Of a stretch of DNA of 64,000 nucleotides, positions 1-13,314 are shown piece after piece (within the stretch, counting starts at the first letter, position 1; each line of letters opens with the position of its first letter). Position numbers and translations under genes: made by a program. The notes under the pieces were generated by a model. The model made no database searches and was not told the DNA's origin. It was given only the letters and a program-made list of their open reading frames with translations. Source of the DNA: Dirofilaria immitis (taxonomy: Eukaryota; Nematoda; Chromadorea; Rhabditida; Onchocercidae); assembly GCA_024305405.1 (NCBI GenBank), contig JAKNDB010000109.1, positions 1,488,001-1,552,000 on the forward strand. The letters are read 5' to 3'.

Positions 1-3000
1 CTTGAAATTCTAAGTTACTGACATAATTTTCAGCAACCTCGAAATTCTGACAGCATTTTCCGAAGAAATTCTCTAATTCAACAGTAATGTACTTTCGCTA
101 TTTGTTGTTGATTTAAGAAAAATATGATCATAAAATTGGGTATCTCTCCTCAAGATTAAAACTCACAGCGAATCTGCAGAGAAATATCAGAAAGTGACTC
201 GCTAATAGGTGAAGACCAATGGACCAAATTACCCGCTCGGAAAGGTAATGCGAAATGTCTGCTCCGGACCTTTTCATTGCTCAACATGAAAAACAGTCGC
301 AAAGCAGAGTCCTGAAAACAGTCGGCTGTCCTCCCAAAAAATAAATGGTTGCAAATTGCTTCAGAAATTTACAACTCTAACACATAAACTCTTTGCTATA
401 AAAAGCTGAACAATAGAGCTACACATCTGTTTCTTTCATAGGATGACTGATTACACTTAGTTAACCTTGACTGCACTACTTGCTCCACATTCTGTACGAA
501 GGATTGTGAGGGCCATATCGCCAACATTAACCAATCCATGTAATTGCGTGAAATAACTGGTATGTGACGAATCAGATCCGAATTGAAGAAGAATATCACG
601 TAACATATCAACGGGAGCACGATGATCAATGATTTGTATTCCCTAGGATTTCAATTTCATATAAAAATGTGAGAAGATAACTATTTAAGATGCAATGGAA
701 AAAAGTCAAATAAAGTGGAAATAAAAGTACATTTAATTCAGTACGTTCTTCGGTGTTGGGATAATTGTATGCCAAAATATTGGTTTATAAAAAAGATTCA
801 CAATGATTCACAATCCACTTGTCCAACACTTAGTTTTAACTTACCTGCCATTAACATACGAATTAGTTGCATATCAGAAAAAAAAATCATAAAATGAATA
901 CCTTTTCGCACAAAACAATGAATTTCCCAGATGTATCTCGAAAAAGTGAAAGACCATGATCAGTGGCTACAGCTGTCTGAAATATGACGAATAATGTATC
1001 TTTAAAAATACCGGCATGATGTCGGAAAAATTTCGCTAACAATGAACAAAAAAATATTCACGCAAAAAAATACCGAAAAAGGTGCTTTGGAGACAATTTT
1101 GTTATCGTCATGACCAAACTTCGAAGACGTAGCTGTGTCTGAAATTGTAAGATGTTACATTTCAACAGGTCAACAACAAATTTATCCGAAACAGAAGACA
1201 TTATACTGAGACAAACTCTACTTCAACTGCAAGTTTGTATTACTCAAAAAAGAATTCAGGTTTGGTAAGACGAATATCGAAAATTTCACTAGAAAATTTC
1301 TGGAAAAAATCCGGTTATAAATATGAACAGTAGAACTGTATTAATAAGCTTTATAGTAAAAACGCAAATAAGGCTAGTGCAGTACTTAGCGGTAAAAAGT
1401 GAAACTAACCACATTCTCTATAAGACATTCAGAAACTGGAAAATTTGATGAACAAAAGACCGAAAGATTGGATATATCGATACCTGCTTCGCCAGCCATA
1501 ATACCAATTTCTATAAAAATTACGAAATCTCATTGAGGAATGTTCATAAGATCAATAATACCTAGACGCATATTTCCTTTTTTTTTATTAAATATTTTAC
1601 CCCTCTCTTATTATTACGGAATAAAGATAGAAAGCGACTTATCAAACCAATATTGTTAATGTTAACGTTTTCAATATATATCAGTAAAGCAAGTTAATGC
1701 CACATGCTCCATATTATAAGCTAATCGAAGTAAGAATTTCAGAAATATATACCATGAGCGTAAAAAGTGTCGTAAATGGAAAGCGGATGGAAGGATACCG
1801 GTGAAATACCATACCCTGGAGGAAGACGAATGTGTTTTAAACGCAAGCAACTAGGCCTCATGCCCTCCTGAAATGCTGATTTTCATCATTCAAATGCACA
1901 ATAACGCTTCATATCATGTTCTGACGTTTCCATAAATCTTATCACTTGCCAATCCAATACTTCCTTTTCATTTCTTTTTTAAATTAAGTATACCATCCAA
2001 TTCATCACAGATGATTTCGAAGCCACCTGATAAGTGTTCTTCGGTACCGGCGGAAAACAGCTAAAAAATAAACGAACACCCTTCCTTGTTGTCGCAACCT
2101 AAAAATAAATAAAATTTTAAATGAGAAATAAATTTTAACTAGCTCATCAAGCAAAATATTTCTAGAAACTGAAGTAATAGATTCTAAGAAATAATCATTT
2201 TTATGAAATAAAAGCTCTCTTCCCCCAATTCGAAGGACTCCAGAAATCGAAAAATATATGCAAGCAGTAAAGCAATGAATTGAATTTTTGTATTATTACA
2301 TGAATTCGGATAGCATAATGATGATTTTATAACGTACAAGATGCAGATATCGGGATTGAGTATAAGGTACTGGACTAATACCTACAATATCGATAAAAAA
2401 GAAGCATCCACGGAACGGCATTCTCCTGCTGCAAGCTCCTAAATTTAGACTATTTGTAACAAATGAAAGAAATTATCCAATCAGATCATTGTAACGGCCT
2501 GATTCAAAACAGTGCGTCAATTAGGCCAACGAATGACTTTCGATTTCAAATGTCTAGATGTACAGTTATCAGGCGTATTTCCAAGAAATCTGTATCGCTA
2601 AGTCGAGTAAATTAATGGAACCAGAAATTACGAAAACTGAACCTGAATTTGCCCATGGCTGAGTGAAGCCACTTTAACTATCGAATTTCCGTCAGCACGC
2701 AAATCATAAACCTGTATGGAACCATTTTCGGAAAGACTATACAAAATATGCCTAGTATCATCCAAGCATAATCGTACCAACCGTTCTAAAACATTTACGT
2801 TATTAAAAATGCAACCGCACAAAAACCTTCATTTTTTCGCTGTTTCATTAGTTATAAAAATTAAATTCCATAGGAACTAAAAAAGCCGAAGTGAAACTAC
2901 AGGAAATGTAATCAATAAATAAAATTACCACTACTACCTTTCCACAAAGTGCAACTGCTATGATAGAAAGTCTCAAAAAATATACAATGACCGAAATATA

Positions 3001-5165
3001 ACATTACCTTCTTTCCCTGTGATCAAAGATACGGAAGGCAAAAATAACTAATGAAACTTTTGGAATGATTTATCTTACGACATCGACGACTGAACCAGCC
3101 TTTATCCTGAAAAAGGAGAAAAAGTTTTTGTGAGGTTTCTTCCACCTCGAAAAAGCATTTATAAGAGGTTTATTCTATTTGCATGAGCAAATTAAAAAAA
3201 AGGAAATATGAAAAAGATATAACAATTGAACTTTAAACAATAACACGGAATGAAAATGCTACATAAAACGAATTCAATATTTAAAAAGAAAAAGATAATC
3301 AGAGCACTAATTCTGAAATTTGCAGATAACCTGATAATCAAGCTCATACAAAATTTCCTCTTCTGTGAAAAAAATACGACCGTTTGATGTTGCAATTATA
3401 TCTGATATAGCTGTGTCGTCAATTGGAATCTGAAACTTCCTGATCTATGACCATATTCTTATGATGAAAGAAATAAAATTAAAGTAAAGGACATAGCTAT
3501 CCAGTCTGGATGCTATCATTTCAAATACTAGAAGTGCAAACTTTATGTTATGTTACAATGACTGTTCTCTTTTGAGGCAAGCATGTATAAGTGTGAAAAT
3601 GTTAGAAACAATAAATATGACGTAATAAATATTACATAAATAAAGAAATAGCTGGAACTAGAGACTAAGTAAGTATCTACTACAAAAGAAAAAAAAACCT
3701 TAAAAGCACGTCTGGAAGAAGATACATATCAGCTTGCCGAAAATCGTTCGGTAAAGAAGACATATCTGCGACTGTTATATTATTATTTGTGAAGCTTGCT
3801 GCTAATAACACAATTTCTTTCGTTGTCGCTACAATAACCAAGCAATGAATGTGTTTCTGGAATCATTGCAGAATTAATAGTTAAAGAACGGAAGTTTCGA
3901 TTAAAGATTGGTAGCCTCTATTCCCTTGCATCAAACATCGAGAGACAAATTAAAATGAGCAATAATGCAAAACGTAACAAGTTAACTCCAAAATGTGCAC
4001 GAACAAATGTATAATCAGCGTTATTTATATATAAATATATATATATATTCTTGCTTTGGATGTCCCTGGATATCTCACTACTATGAAAAATTACCTGGAA
4101 CACTCCAGCCTTTGGCTTCATAATCGCCACTTTAGTAATTGTATTAGGTATTCCATCGAAGTAAGCTAAATCCGAACTGAAAACAAATGAAATAGGGATT
4201 AACAAATTTCTGCATGAGGATCTACTTACAAACGGGATAGGAAAGAGACTCATCGCTCCAATCGAGATCCAGCGCTCAGACACCATATGATATGTATGAT
4301 GTTCGAAGAGATTAAGAAGTCTGACTTTTGTACAAAATATTGAAAAAGTATTGTTTTATCATTCTTCTTTATGAGAAGGAAAAAATAAAATAATTTGATA
4401 TGACAAATTCACAACTACTAATCTTTTGGTTCAGTGAAACGGTTTAATCCCGTTGAAGTATATAATTACTTCAGGAAAAAATGAGAAATAAAGGAACCTA
4501 CCTGTCTTCATAATTCCAAACATATAGATCGGCATCTATTGTCATATAAGCACGCCCGATTTCAGGTAATATACCCATTGTACAAATGCTTTGTGTACCT
4601 ACAAAAATTATCAGTATCGCTGACTACTGCATAATAATTATACAGAATGTGCATTATACAGATCCGTTATATTCAAAACGTCGAGATTTTTTTCAGCATG
4701 GATCAAGAATATATATGATTAACGAAAAAAATTCAGCACTTGGGAGATAAGCTTACTGTTCAGCTGATCTTTCAGTTCCTGTGGAATTGGCTTCAAATGA
4801 CCATGAACAAATTCAGGTATCTCTAAGTCAGTCAATGGTTGGTAATCTCCCGTTGCAAGACCAGATATTGTCACTTTATCTATAACAAATACGTACTTCC
4901 TCAAATCCTTCTAATTATTTGATTCAATGTTCCATAAGCGATAAGACATGATCATGCATAGGACATCACAGCAGCAATCATCAAACATACTGTATATTCC
5001 AGTCTATTGCACGGATTTGAACAAAACAAACTAACCTGGTTGGTAGGGGTCATACTTTAATTTGTAGTATAAATCAGAATCTTCGCAGATTTTTAAAATA
5101 TAACGCTGTACATAGTTTGCAGCACTTTCCAAAGCATCACCGGCAAGTTGTCCATGTAATTCCAT
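1..5165 (-). CDS. npp-8: Nucleoporin NUP155 (N-terminal part; gene continues past the left edge)
   Basis: Scaffold nucleoporin of the nuclear pore inner ring; the family has an N-terminal beta-propeller followed by an alpha-solenoid. Exons read on the minus strand: 5165-5036 (start ATG at 5165), 4879-4757, 4598-4502, 4176-4095, 3855-3699, 3439-3331, 3106-3008, 2785-2643, about 2099-2030, about 1869-1801, 1138-1074, 976-902, 642-466 and 311-233. Propeller landmarks are present: SDLAYFDGIP with KPKAGVFQ (about 4170-4095), SNGRIFF (3350 region), the ILYSLSENGSIQVYDL segment (2740-2690), KGVRLFF (about 2080) and RLPPGYGI (about 1820), then the APVDMLRDIL segment at about 610. One base is missing in the A-run at 3040-3044, which breaks the frame between KINHSKS and the next exon. 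Some exons between 2640 and 1070 are uncertain. An upstream non-coding exon is possible. Confidence 0.92.
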
Positions 5166-7520
5166 ACCTAGTACTTGAATAAAAGTTTACAGGAAAATTT
5201 TCATAATTGTAATCAAAAAGACAGAATGTGATGACGTTTGAGTGATATCCTTGAATGAACAAGCAATATTATATAATGTCTTACTTGAAAAATACATGCA
5301 TCATTTATAACATTAAGGAATCTGTTGAAATCAAGTATCGGAATCGAAATTTTTTACTGCACAAAACTTTAATTGTTTTGCAAAATCAATGAAAGGCAAG
5401 GAATACCTCTATATATCTGCTAACAAGGAAAAAAAATTGCAAATTTAAAAATTCAGACAGGACTGAAATTGTCAAGTTTTCTTCGTACCACAAAACTATA
5501 TCAGGAATTCGATTAAAGAAAGATACCATCCAGCTTAATGCCCTCATCGCATAACAATTTTGTCGCATAGAAATCTAACCTACAATTGAACAGATAACTT
5601 CCAGACAGGAAACATGAGCAATTTTCATATCCGTTTTGGATAAATTGTTTAACTACATGTTATCGCACAGTACTCGTATTTTCCGTGCAAAATGAGAACT
5701 GAAGTGCTAGCTAATTAGGCAGTACATAATAAATTTGAACAGAAATCCATTGATGAACGGATTCTGACTCTATTTGCGAAGAGATATGGTATGATAGAAG
5801 GAAAAATACGTGGTACCACAACGGAAATATATCTCTTGGAAAAAGAAAATGAGGCTACATAATGAAAGATGCCGCTTCACGTTGCATTACTTCGTTCAAT
5901 CTGAGAGGAATTTAACCTTATGAATTTTTTTTTACTTCTGTAATATGAAATAACAAAGTTGTGGATGGAATAAGAAAAGTGGCACTTGTTATGAAAAACA
6001 GTGAACTGATTCCTACATGCACTGTTAGTGGAATAACTTACTTATTAGGCTATCTGATAGATATCAATTAATATAACTAATGTAAGCAAAAGGTAACAGA
6101 ATTTACTAAAACATCCATCTCATGCAACATAACAAGTTGCTTTCAACAAAAACATGAAGAATTTGAGTTTCCAGAAACCTTTTCCTTGCTCTATGATTTC
6201 TAAATCTGCGACGCATTATCATTTTCTTTTTTCAACATAACGTAAACTGTACCTTGATCAGAGAGATGAATTCAAAAACCCTGAAGATGAATGACCCTTG
6301 CAAATTATATCAACGAAAGTTAAGATTAAATCATTGGCACTTTTTGAAATACTAGAAAAATATGACTGAAAGAAAATTTGGAATATTCCAGAAAGCACAT
6401 AAAATTATAAATTCATTTCTTGACCGAGAATTTTCAAGAATAAAATACGTCCAAATGTAGGAATTTTAAATCTTAATTTTAAGTTTTACATTCTGATTTT
6501 TATTTTTTCCAATTATTAACAAACTTTAGTAGCAATCTTCCCTCATTTACATCTACCAACTCTCCTAATCACCAAGAATATTCCTGGAATATCTTGCAAC
6601 AATTCAAGAAATTTGAGAGATTCTAAACCTAGCACTGATCAAGTTTTGTCACCGTGATATCAATTACGCACACCTAGGCCATCAACCTGCTAACCCATTC
6701 AATTTGAATCCTCGCACACATTTATCTGCCATTCGGTATTTTGCGGCTTTCCGATGATTGCGATAATGAGATCAGCAACACTCGAATGGGTGATTGGTAT
6801 GAGCTGTTACGAAGCAGTGCTGTTGTGTAATGTGGGCTCAGGTAAGCTGCATTTGGCCCCCATTGATGTCATTTTTATTCCACTTCTTTCAGTTCATCTT
6901 ATTTCTTTCTATTATTTGTTATAATTTAATATAAGTATTGCATTACGTCGCAATATTCACGAATAATGTTTTATAATATTGCGATATCCATGAGAATTAT
7001 TTAGATGATTTTTAGAAAATATACTTAGAGTTAGCCAAAAGCATACGAGACATTAGCTGACAAATTTTGTAAATGTTATGTTAGAAGCGATAAAAATTTT
7101 TTCAGCATATGGATATACAAATATTGAAAATAATTCCACAACACGCATTTAGTGATAATTTACTGATAACCAGAATATGCCGAATTTACTTATTTTATTT
7201 CTTTTTCGTGTAAACTCCCCTGTATTTATCGTATCAGTTCAAGGTACCAAGATCTCAAGATGCACTCCTTGATATGGTAATGAATTCGAGGATTCCTGAG
7301 CAATCAGACAGTCAAACTTTTATTGTTAGAACATAACGTCTTGTAAATTTACTTTTCGTCGACACTCTTAAAAAAGTAATGTATTGCACGACATAGTGAT
7401 AGTAATGGTTTTTTTTTCTTTTAAATTTGCAGAAATTCAGGGAACTGTTTGATCGATCGATTTATTCTAGATTTCAAGATGTTTTCCTACATTTTTGGTA
7501 TTTTCAGGATCCGGCTGTAA
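5166..7520. promoter_or_regulatory. Divergent intergenic region between NUP155 and the S1P lyase gene
   Basis: 2.3 kb separating two genes transcribed away from each other, so it should contain both promoters. Most of it is A/T-rich without coding signal. The exception is 6680-6845, which is less A/T-rich and reads like a first exon of the lyase gene: an ATG at 6766 opens 25 codons and one base up to a consensus donor (GTAAGC) at 6842. Joined to the acceptor at 7506-7507, it terminates in a TGA that overlaps the lyase ATG. Confidence 0.45.
6766..6841 (+). other. Putative 5' exon with short ORF upstream of the lyase start
   Basis: ATG at 6766 followed by 25 codons plus one base and a GTAAGC donor. 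If spliced to 7508 it continues GGA TCC GGC TGT AAA TGA, ending at 7524 and overlapping the start codon at 7521 as ATGA. It could be a stop-start upstream ORF. Alternatively one A is missing at 7519-7521 (AAATGA for AAAATGA), in which case this would be a genuine N-terminal extension of the lyase. Expression is not shown. Confidence 0.35.
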
Positions 7521-10500
7521 ATGAATGAGTGGTGGACATTGGATGGTGGACACACCTGGCGTTTAGTTGCGCAAGTTGTGGATGATGGTCGTGTTGGATT
7601 CAATCGGGCGTTTGTGCATCTGGAACCCTGGCAGATTGTCTCGTACACTTTATCCGTTGCTTGTCTCTTTATTTGGTTACGAAAATTGCTAAAAGCAGAC
7701 CGTCCTCTTTCCACCCGTATTCGCGCTGTGGTACATCTTTTTCCCTGTATTTAATTAGTTTACTTAAATTTAAGAGATTATCCTGAAATTTTGATATTTT
7801 CATTAGATGAAAGCATGATTGTAAATTGTGTATTTCTCCAGATATTTTCCGCATTTCGCATGATACCATGGGTAAATGCGCAAATAAAAGAAGAAATGAA
7901 AAAGGCAAGAAGAGATCTTGAAGAAACAATACATCAGTACGACAAGAAAAAGTATGTTGACAAAAATCATATTTTCATGCCATTCAAATATTTTTTTCAC
8001 TGTATCGTAATGAAGTGTTTTAATTTACGTGGAAATAACAAACGAAAAATGGTGATAATAAAAGGTCCCTGAACTATTTCTTTTGAAACATATTTGGTAT
8101 TGTTTATACATTGGAATTGTTCATGATCTTCTGCTACTTCAGTTTGATATATTTTGCAGGAATTTTATAAATTCTTACCGGAGCATGGGCTTGCGAGTAG
8201 TAATATAATTCATGAGGCCGAATTATATAAAACAATGAGTGAATTTTCATTTTACGAAGGTCGCGTTTCTGGAGTAATCTTTGCAGATATCGATGAAGAA
8301 CACCGAGCGTTGTTGCAAAAGGTTAGCAGATAATTTTAGAATTATTTAATCGTTTCTCGATTTGAAATGAAGGATCTACCTACCAAATTAGTTGTTTTTT
8401 GCAGATGTTTGAACTTTTCTTATATTCGGATCCCTTATATCCTAACCTTTTTCCCGGCTGTCGGAAAATGGAAGCGGAGATTGTACGCATTATTGCTTCA
8501 CTTCTTCATGGTGGGCCCGGCTCTTGTGGAACTGTGACTTCCAATGATACAGAAAGCAATATGTTGGCATGTTTTGGTAACTGTTTTTTTTTATTTTATA
8601 GAAATGATTTTGTATTAAATGTATAAAGTTTTACTGGTTTTTATAATTGCAAAAATATATATTTTTGGCTCTAAAGACTTTGTCTGGACGACATGACGGA
8701 AAAAATTGTCAATGTTTTAGGCTCTAAACTTTCTTCTTTATTTTGCTGAGTTGTCAAAATGAGCTTTATACTACTTAATAGAGAAGACAATTTAAAAATA
8801 GAAATTTTTAAAAAAAAAGTGGCGGAGAAAAGCATATATTGCGAAAGTCTTAGATGTTCTATGGAACTTGCTCCAACATTTTAGCTTACCGAAATCGCGC
8901 GTTTGCTCGTGGAATCAGGCATCCAGAAATGTTGGTACCGATAACTGCTCATGCTGCATTCGATAAAGCTGCGAAAGTATTACAAATGCGTATTCGCCAT
9001 ATTTCCGTTGATAAAAACCAGCGGGTTGATGTAGGTGCAATGAAGCGCGCTATCAGTAATGAAACTTGTATGGTATGTTTGTTTTACATAGTTTTAGGAA
9101 ATTCAGATCCATAGATTTTTCTCTTGTAGTTCAGCAGTTCTTATTTTACATAGTTATACTTAAGTTTCTTATTTATTTTGTAGCTGGTGGCATCAGCCCC
9201 GAATTATTCATTTGGTACTGTCGACAACATTGAAGCGATTTCTGAGGTACTTTCTGTGTTCTTCGTGAAGCTTTTGCAGTCCAATTTGGGAATTGATTAT
9301 TCCGACTTTATGCTTGAATTTTACGTACCCATTCCAAATCTTTCTTGCAATTCATTTCCCGCATTGAAACTTTCTCCCATTCTTATCATTTTAAATATGA
9401 TGAGCAGTAATTTAATTTTTAATATATTATGCTTATTCACTTCATATTCTGAAGCCTTGAGGAGCTAATAATGACCGTTATTTTTATTGTATCTTTCAGC
9501 TGAGTCAACGGTATGGCATTCCTTTGCATGTTGATGCATCTCTTGGTGGTTTCATCCTATCAATTATGGAACGATGTGATTTTGCAGTTAAATCATTCGA
9601 TTTTCGTGTGCCTGGTGTTACATCAATTTCTTGTGATGTCCAAAAATATGGTTTTGCTCCGATTGGTGATTCAGCTTTCTTCTTTATTTTTTTTCATAAC
9701 GTTTAAAAATTTAAATAAATTGTTTCTTTCGTTCTAATGCATCCAAAGTTTGTTCTATTAGGTACATCGCTGATATTGTACCGCGACTCCTCCTTGCTTC
9801 ATTACCAGTATTTTTGTAATAGCGAATGGCCTGGTGGCATATATATGACACCTACTTTAGCTGGTAACAGAGATGGATGTGCAATAGCTTTAACATGGGC
9901 TACTTTACTTTACAACGGAAGACACGGGTAAGATAGCAATTATTTATTTGTGTACTTTTCTATCGTCTATCGAAGAAATTACTTTTGAAATTTGAACTTT
10001 TTTTTATTATGAAGCTTAAATTGTTTTTTTTCTTTTTGACCTCTTTGATGATGATTCTACGCCCATCATATTTTGAAATACAAATACTTTATGTCATGTG
10101 AATGTTACCTAGCTGATAGCAAACAGAAGAGAATATCAGTTGAAGATTCTTTGGCAACTGTTCAGATTCTATATTTCTGGCTTAATTTTTCAGTTTTAAG
10201 AATTATGTAATTTATTCAAATTTTTTTATCTTGTTGTTTAGCTATACAGAACGAATCGAGGCAATTATCAATACAGTGCGTGAGATACGAACTGGCATTG
10301 AAAAATGCCCGCATATACAATTATTATGTGAATCAGATGTTTCAACTGTTGTGTTTACGACGAGAGGTCTCAATGTTTACGCTTTAGCTGATCGTATGAA
10401 TAAATTAGGATGGGTCTTGTCTACTCTTCAAAATCCTCCTGCGTAAGTAGTCATGACCAACTTTACCCAATTCACTACATATTCATTACATAAGTCAGAA

Positions 10501-10784
10501 AGTTCAGATGTTCAAATATTCTTTGCAGCTCGAAACACTTTATTTTTACTTTTATATTGTGTAATTTGCTTCTGGATTCTTCTAGAGTTCATATATGTGT
10601 TACACTGAATCACACAAAAGCAGGTGTTGTTGAAAATTTTATTCGCGAACTGAACATGGCTTGCGAAGATCTGGTGATAAATCCTGAATTCAGCCAACAG
10701 TCAAGAACTGCCGCAGTCTATGGTCAGCATCATTTTAAAAATTTTTTTATTACTTCAGAGGGACCGATAACCGATAATCTTTTA

Positions 10785-10833
<49 letters not shown>

Positions 10834-11042
10834 TATGTTTTTTTCTAGGTATGGTATCCGCTGTACCAGATTTAGTGGAGGAAGTATCTCATATGTATCT
10901 TGATAGCTGCTATGCAATGCCGCTACCACCAACTGGTCGCACATTGAGTGTTGAGGGGCGGAAAAAAGTCTCATTCCAGATTAAATTGTATCATCGATTT
11001 CAAAAAATAAGTAGAATAGGCTTCAGAATTACCCAAAAATAA
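7521..11042 (+). CDS. Sphingosine-1-phosphate lyase family protein with altered cofactor pocket
   Basis: PLP-dependent ER-membrane enzyme family that cleaves sphingosine-1-phosphate to a fatty aldehyde and phosphoethanolamine. Exons: 7521-7730, 7842-7951, 8160-8321, 8405-8576, 8885-9072, 9184-9246, 9500-9665, 9762-9927, 10242-10442, 10586-10722, 10849-11042. With one base added to the A-run 7947-7951 the total is exactly 590 codons (589 aa; human SGPL1 is 568). The N-terminal exon has one membrane segment (around [13 protein letters not shown]); then the [11 protein letters not shown] block, [23 protein letters not shown] and SEWPGGIY blocks of the family. The Schiff-base lysine is kept ([11 protein letters not shown]), but the usual DTHKYG.APKG is changed: the second lysine is Ile and Thr-His is Val-Gln. 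The phosphate-binding VTSGGTES reads VTSNDTES. It may be a paralogue with changed or lost activity rather than the canonical spl-1; no symbol assigned for that reason. Confidence 0.9.
10787..10830 (+). repeat. (CT)n-(TA)n microsatellite in lyase intron
   Basis: CT dinucleotides pass directly into about 15 TA dinucleotides inside the last intron of the lyase gene, shortly before the acceptor at 10847-10848. Confidence 0.9.
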
Positions 11043-13314
11043 TAAAATAAGTTAAGAAATAAGATAAATTGAATTACATTTCATTTATTATTTGCGGGTT
11101 GTCACAATTTTATGCTATTATTTGTAGTGAAGTTCTCAGTATTTTCTGTAGATATCTTGTAAATTGAAATTGGAAGCGCCTTGGGCGAAATTTACTATTT
11201 ACAGAACTTATCATTAGATAAATGTTTCAAGGTGCAGATAGTATTGTTTTACCTCTTGTCGATTTTCTGTATTGCTTTTCCTTTTTTTCTTGTAAACAGA
11301 TCGTTTAAACGGTGAAGAGTAGGAACTTTATTTCATTCTTTTTTTGCCTTATCATATGTGACACATACTGCTTTATATATTTGCTTAAAATTTTAATTTC
11401 GATGTTGTATTTGTCGCACGGAATATCATTAATCGAATGAAGAATTTCTTTAAATTTCATATCTTTGTATATGCTTTACGTCTTTAGAAAATGTTGATTT
11501 GATTTTTGATTATGGTATGCATATTATTCGATATCTATTTCTTATTCTTTTCACACTTATTAGTCGATGTGCCAACTAAATCATTTCGTAATTTTCTTGC
11601 ATCTTATTTAGTGGATTATACATAAATTATATGGATTGCTTATTTCCGTTTGTCCTCTGTTCGTATATATGTTTCTAAAAATTTCTGGTAAAGATAAAAT
11701 GAAATGGATAATTTTGAATCATCCATTTATTCGGGGAACAATGCTATTTTAGTATAATTACATTGATTTGCTTGATAACTGTCTTTAGGCAAACAATATA
11801 ATTATGTCTAAACATTATTCTGAAAAGGCATGCTGGATGCTAAAATATTGAGAAGTAGGTATAGTCATACTGTTTCGGTTAAAACTTTTTTTCGAAACAT
11901 TATTTTTGATTAGTTGTTATCATATGTTCTGGTCTTATTTAAACATTTTGCACTAGTCAATTTTTCAATGTGAATGGTATAATTCTTTGGCTTCAAAAAT
12001 CATCTTTGTATATATTTCGTTAATTTCTCATAATATTCTGTTAGGTTTATTGTTTCTTTGATATTATAATATGATCTTTGTATAGATAGCATTTCAAGGT
12101 AAGTTTCTGGAAGGAGATATTCTTTATTAGTGATATTATTACAATTTATATGTTCTGCTACTTGACTTATGCATAATCCATATTTTTGAAGTTGTGCTGT
12201 GTTTATAATAGTCTTAGATTTAACGATAAAATGTATTTTATTTTTTAAGATAATTTTACAAGTTTACAGTGCTTATTTTGAGAAGTTTTTATTATACTTT
12301 CATTGTATTCGAGTAAAAAATTTATCTACATTCGGTTCATTCACTAATTTGCTGCATGTAACTGAAAAATATCTTTCAAATTTGTTGATTAGTGTGTTAT
12401 TATCTATAGCAGTTGCTTGTTGGGATTTCTGGCTTATTTCGCGATTTCTGCCAAGAATTTGCTTAATTACTTTACCCATAGAGTGAAATCATTCGTTTGT
12501 AAGAATTAGATTTGGTTTAATCACTGAGATGGGTAATATATGTTCAGGTGCATAATTACACCTGTTGAATGATATTTCAGCTTGATGGTCATAGTTATTG
12601 GTTGGCAGGTTCACTACATCAGTGTGATAGAGTTGTTCCTGATTAGCACTAATATTCTTTAGTGATTACAGATATTTACCATTTTTGGGAGCAGTACATC
12701 ATTGTTGATTTCTCTCAGGATGTGTAGATTCTTCGTTTTCAGAAGATTTATGAGGTTTCTCAGAAAAATTCTAATTGGGAATCTGTGGTTTTGGTAGTGA
12801 TACACATCGCAGTTCTAGAAAATAAATAAGTCGATAATGTACGAGCTGTTGACAATTACACAACAGTTTATGGGGTAATTGTTTCGAAAATTCCTATGGT
12901 GGCATAAAAAGATTGTTTATCAGCAACGAGCGCGATACGTATTAGCTTCAAAACCTGAATTGTAGATTGGTTTGGAATCTATGATTTAAATTTTCAATAT
13001 CAACTATGAATATATTCCAGATTAACGATAGTACAATGTTCATATGGATTTATTTCTAACATTTTATGCAGCGTCAGCTGTTCTTTTCGTTATCTTAACC
13101 TTTTTATAATCACGTTCCTTATCCTCAGTTGTTTTCATATTCTCAGGTGATTTTGCTGAAATTTCATATTTTCTAATCACTTGAACTTTAAAGGGAGTTG
13201 CAGGATGTTTGCAACAATTGTATGTTTTGCTTGTGGATGTTACTTTTTTCTAAGTTTAGCTGAAATTAAGATTCACTCATTTTTTTGCATATGCATATGT
13301 ACATCGTATTTAGG
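11043..13314 (-). pseudogene. A/T-rich region with decayed minus-strand coding-like stretches
   Basis: No intact gene. On the minus strand, unusually long open stretches follow one another: 12263-12003 (87 codons without stop), 12479-12300 (ATG to stop, 59 aa), preceded in the same frame by about 58 open codons (12665-12491) and broken only by one TGA at 12488-12490, then further open but frame-shifted pieces up to about 13140, and a 51-codon ORF at 11459-11304. Residue use is mixed and hydrophilic, not just Lys/Asn/Ile/Tyr noise. This is what a degraded gene or transposon open reading frame would look like, but I recognise no domain. By composition alone some of it could still be chance. Confidence 0.3.

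Noticed and set aside
12199..12486. 95-codon plus-strand ORF
   Set aside because: Hydrophobic A/T-driven translation; the opposite strand has the more protein-like content.
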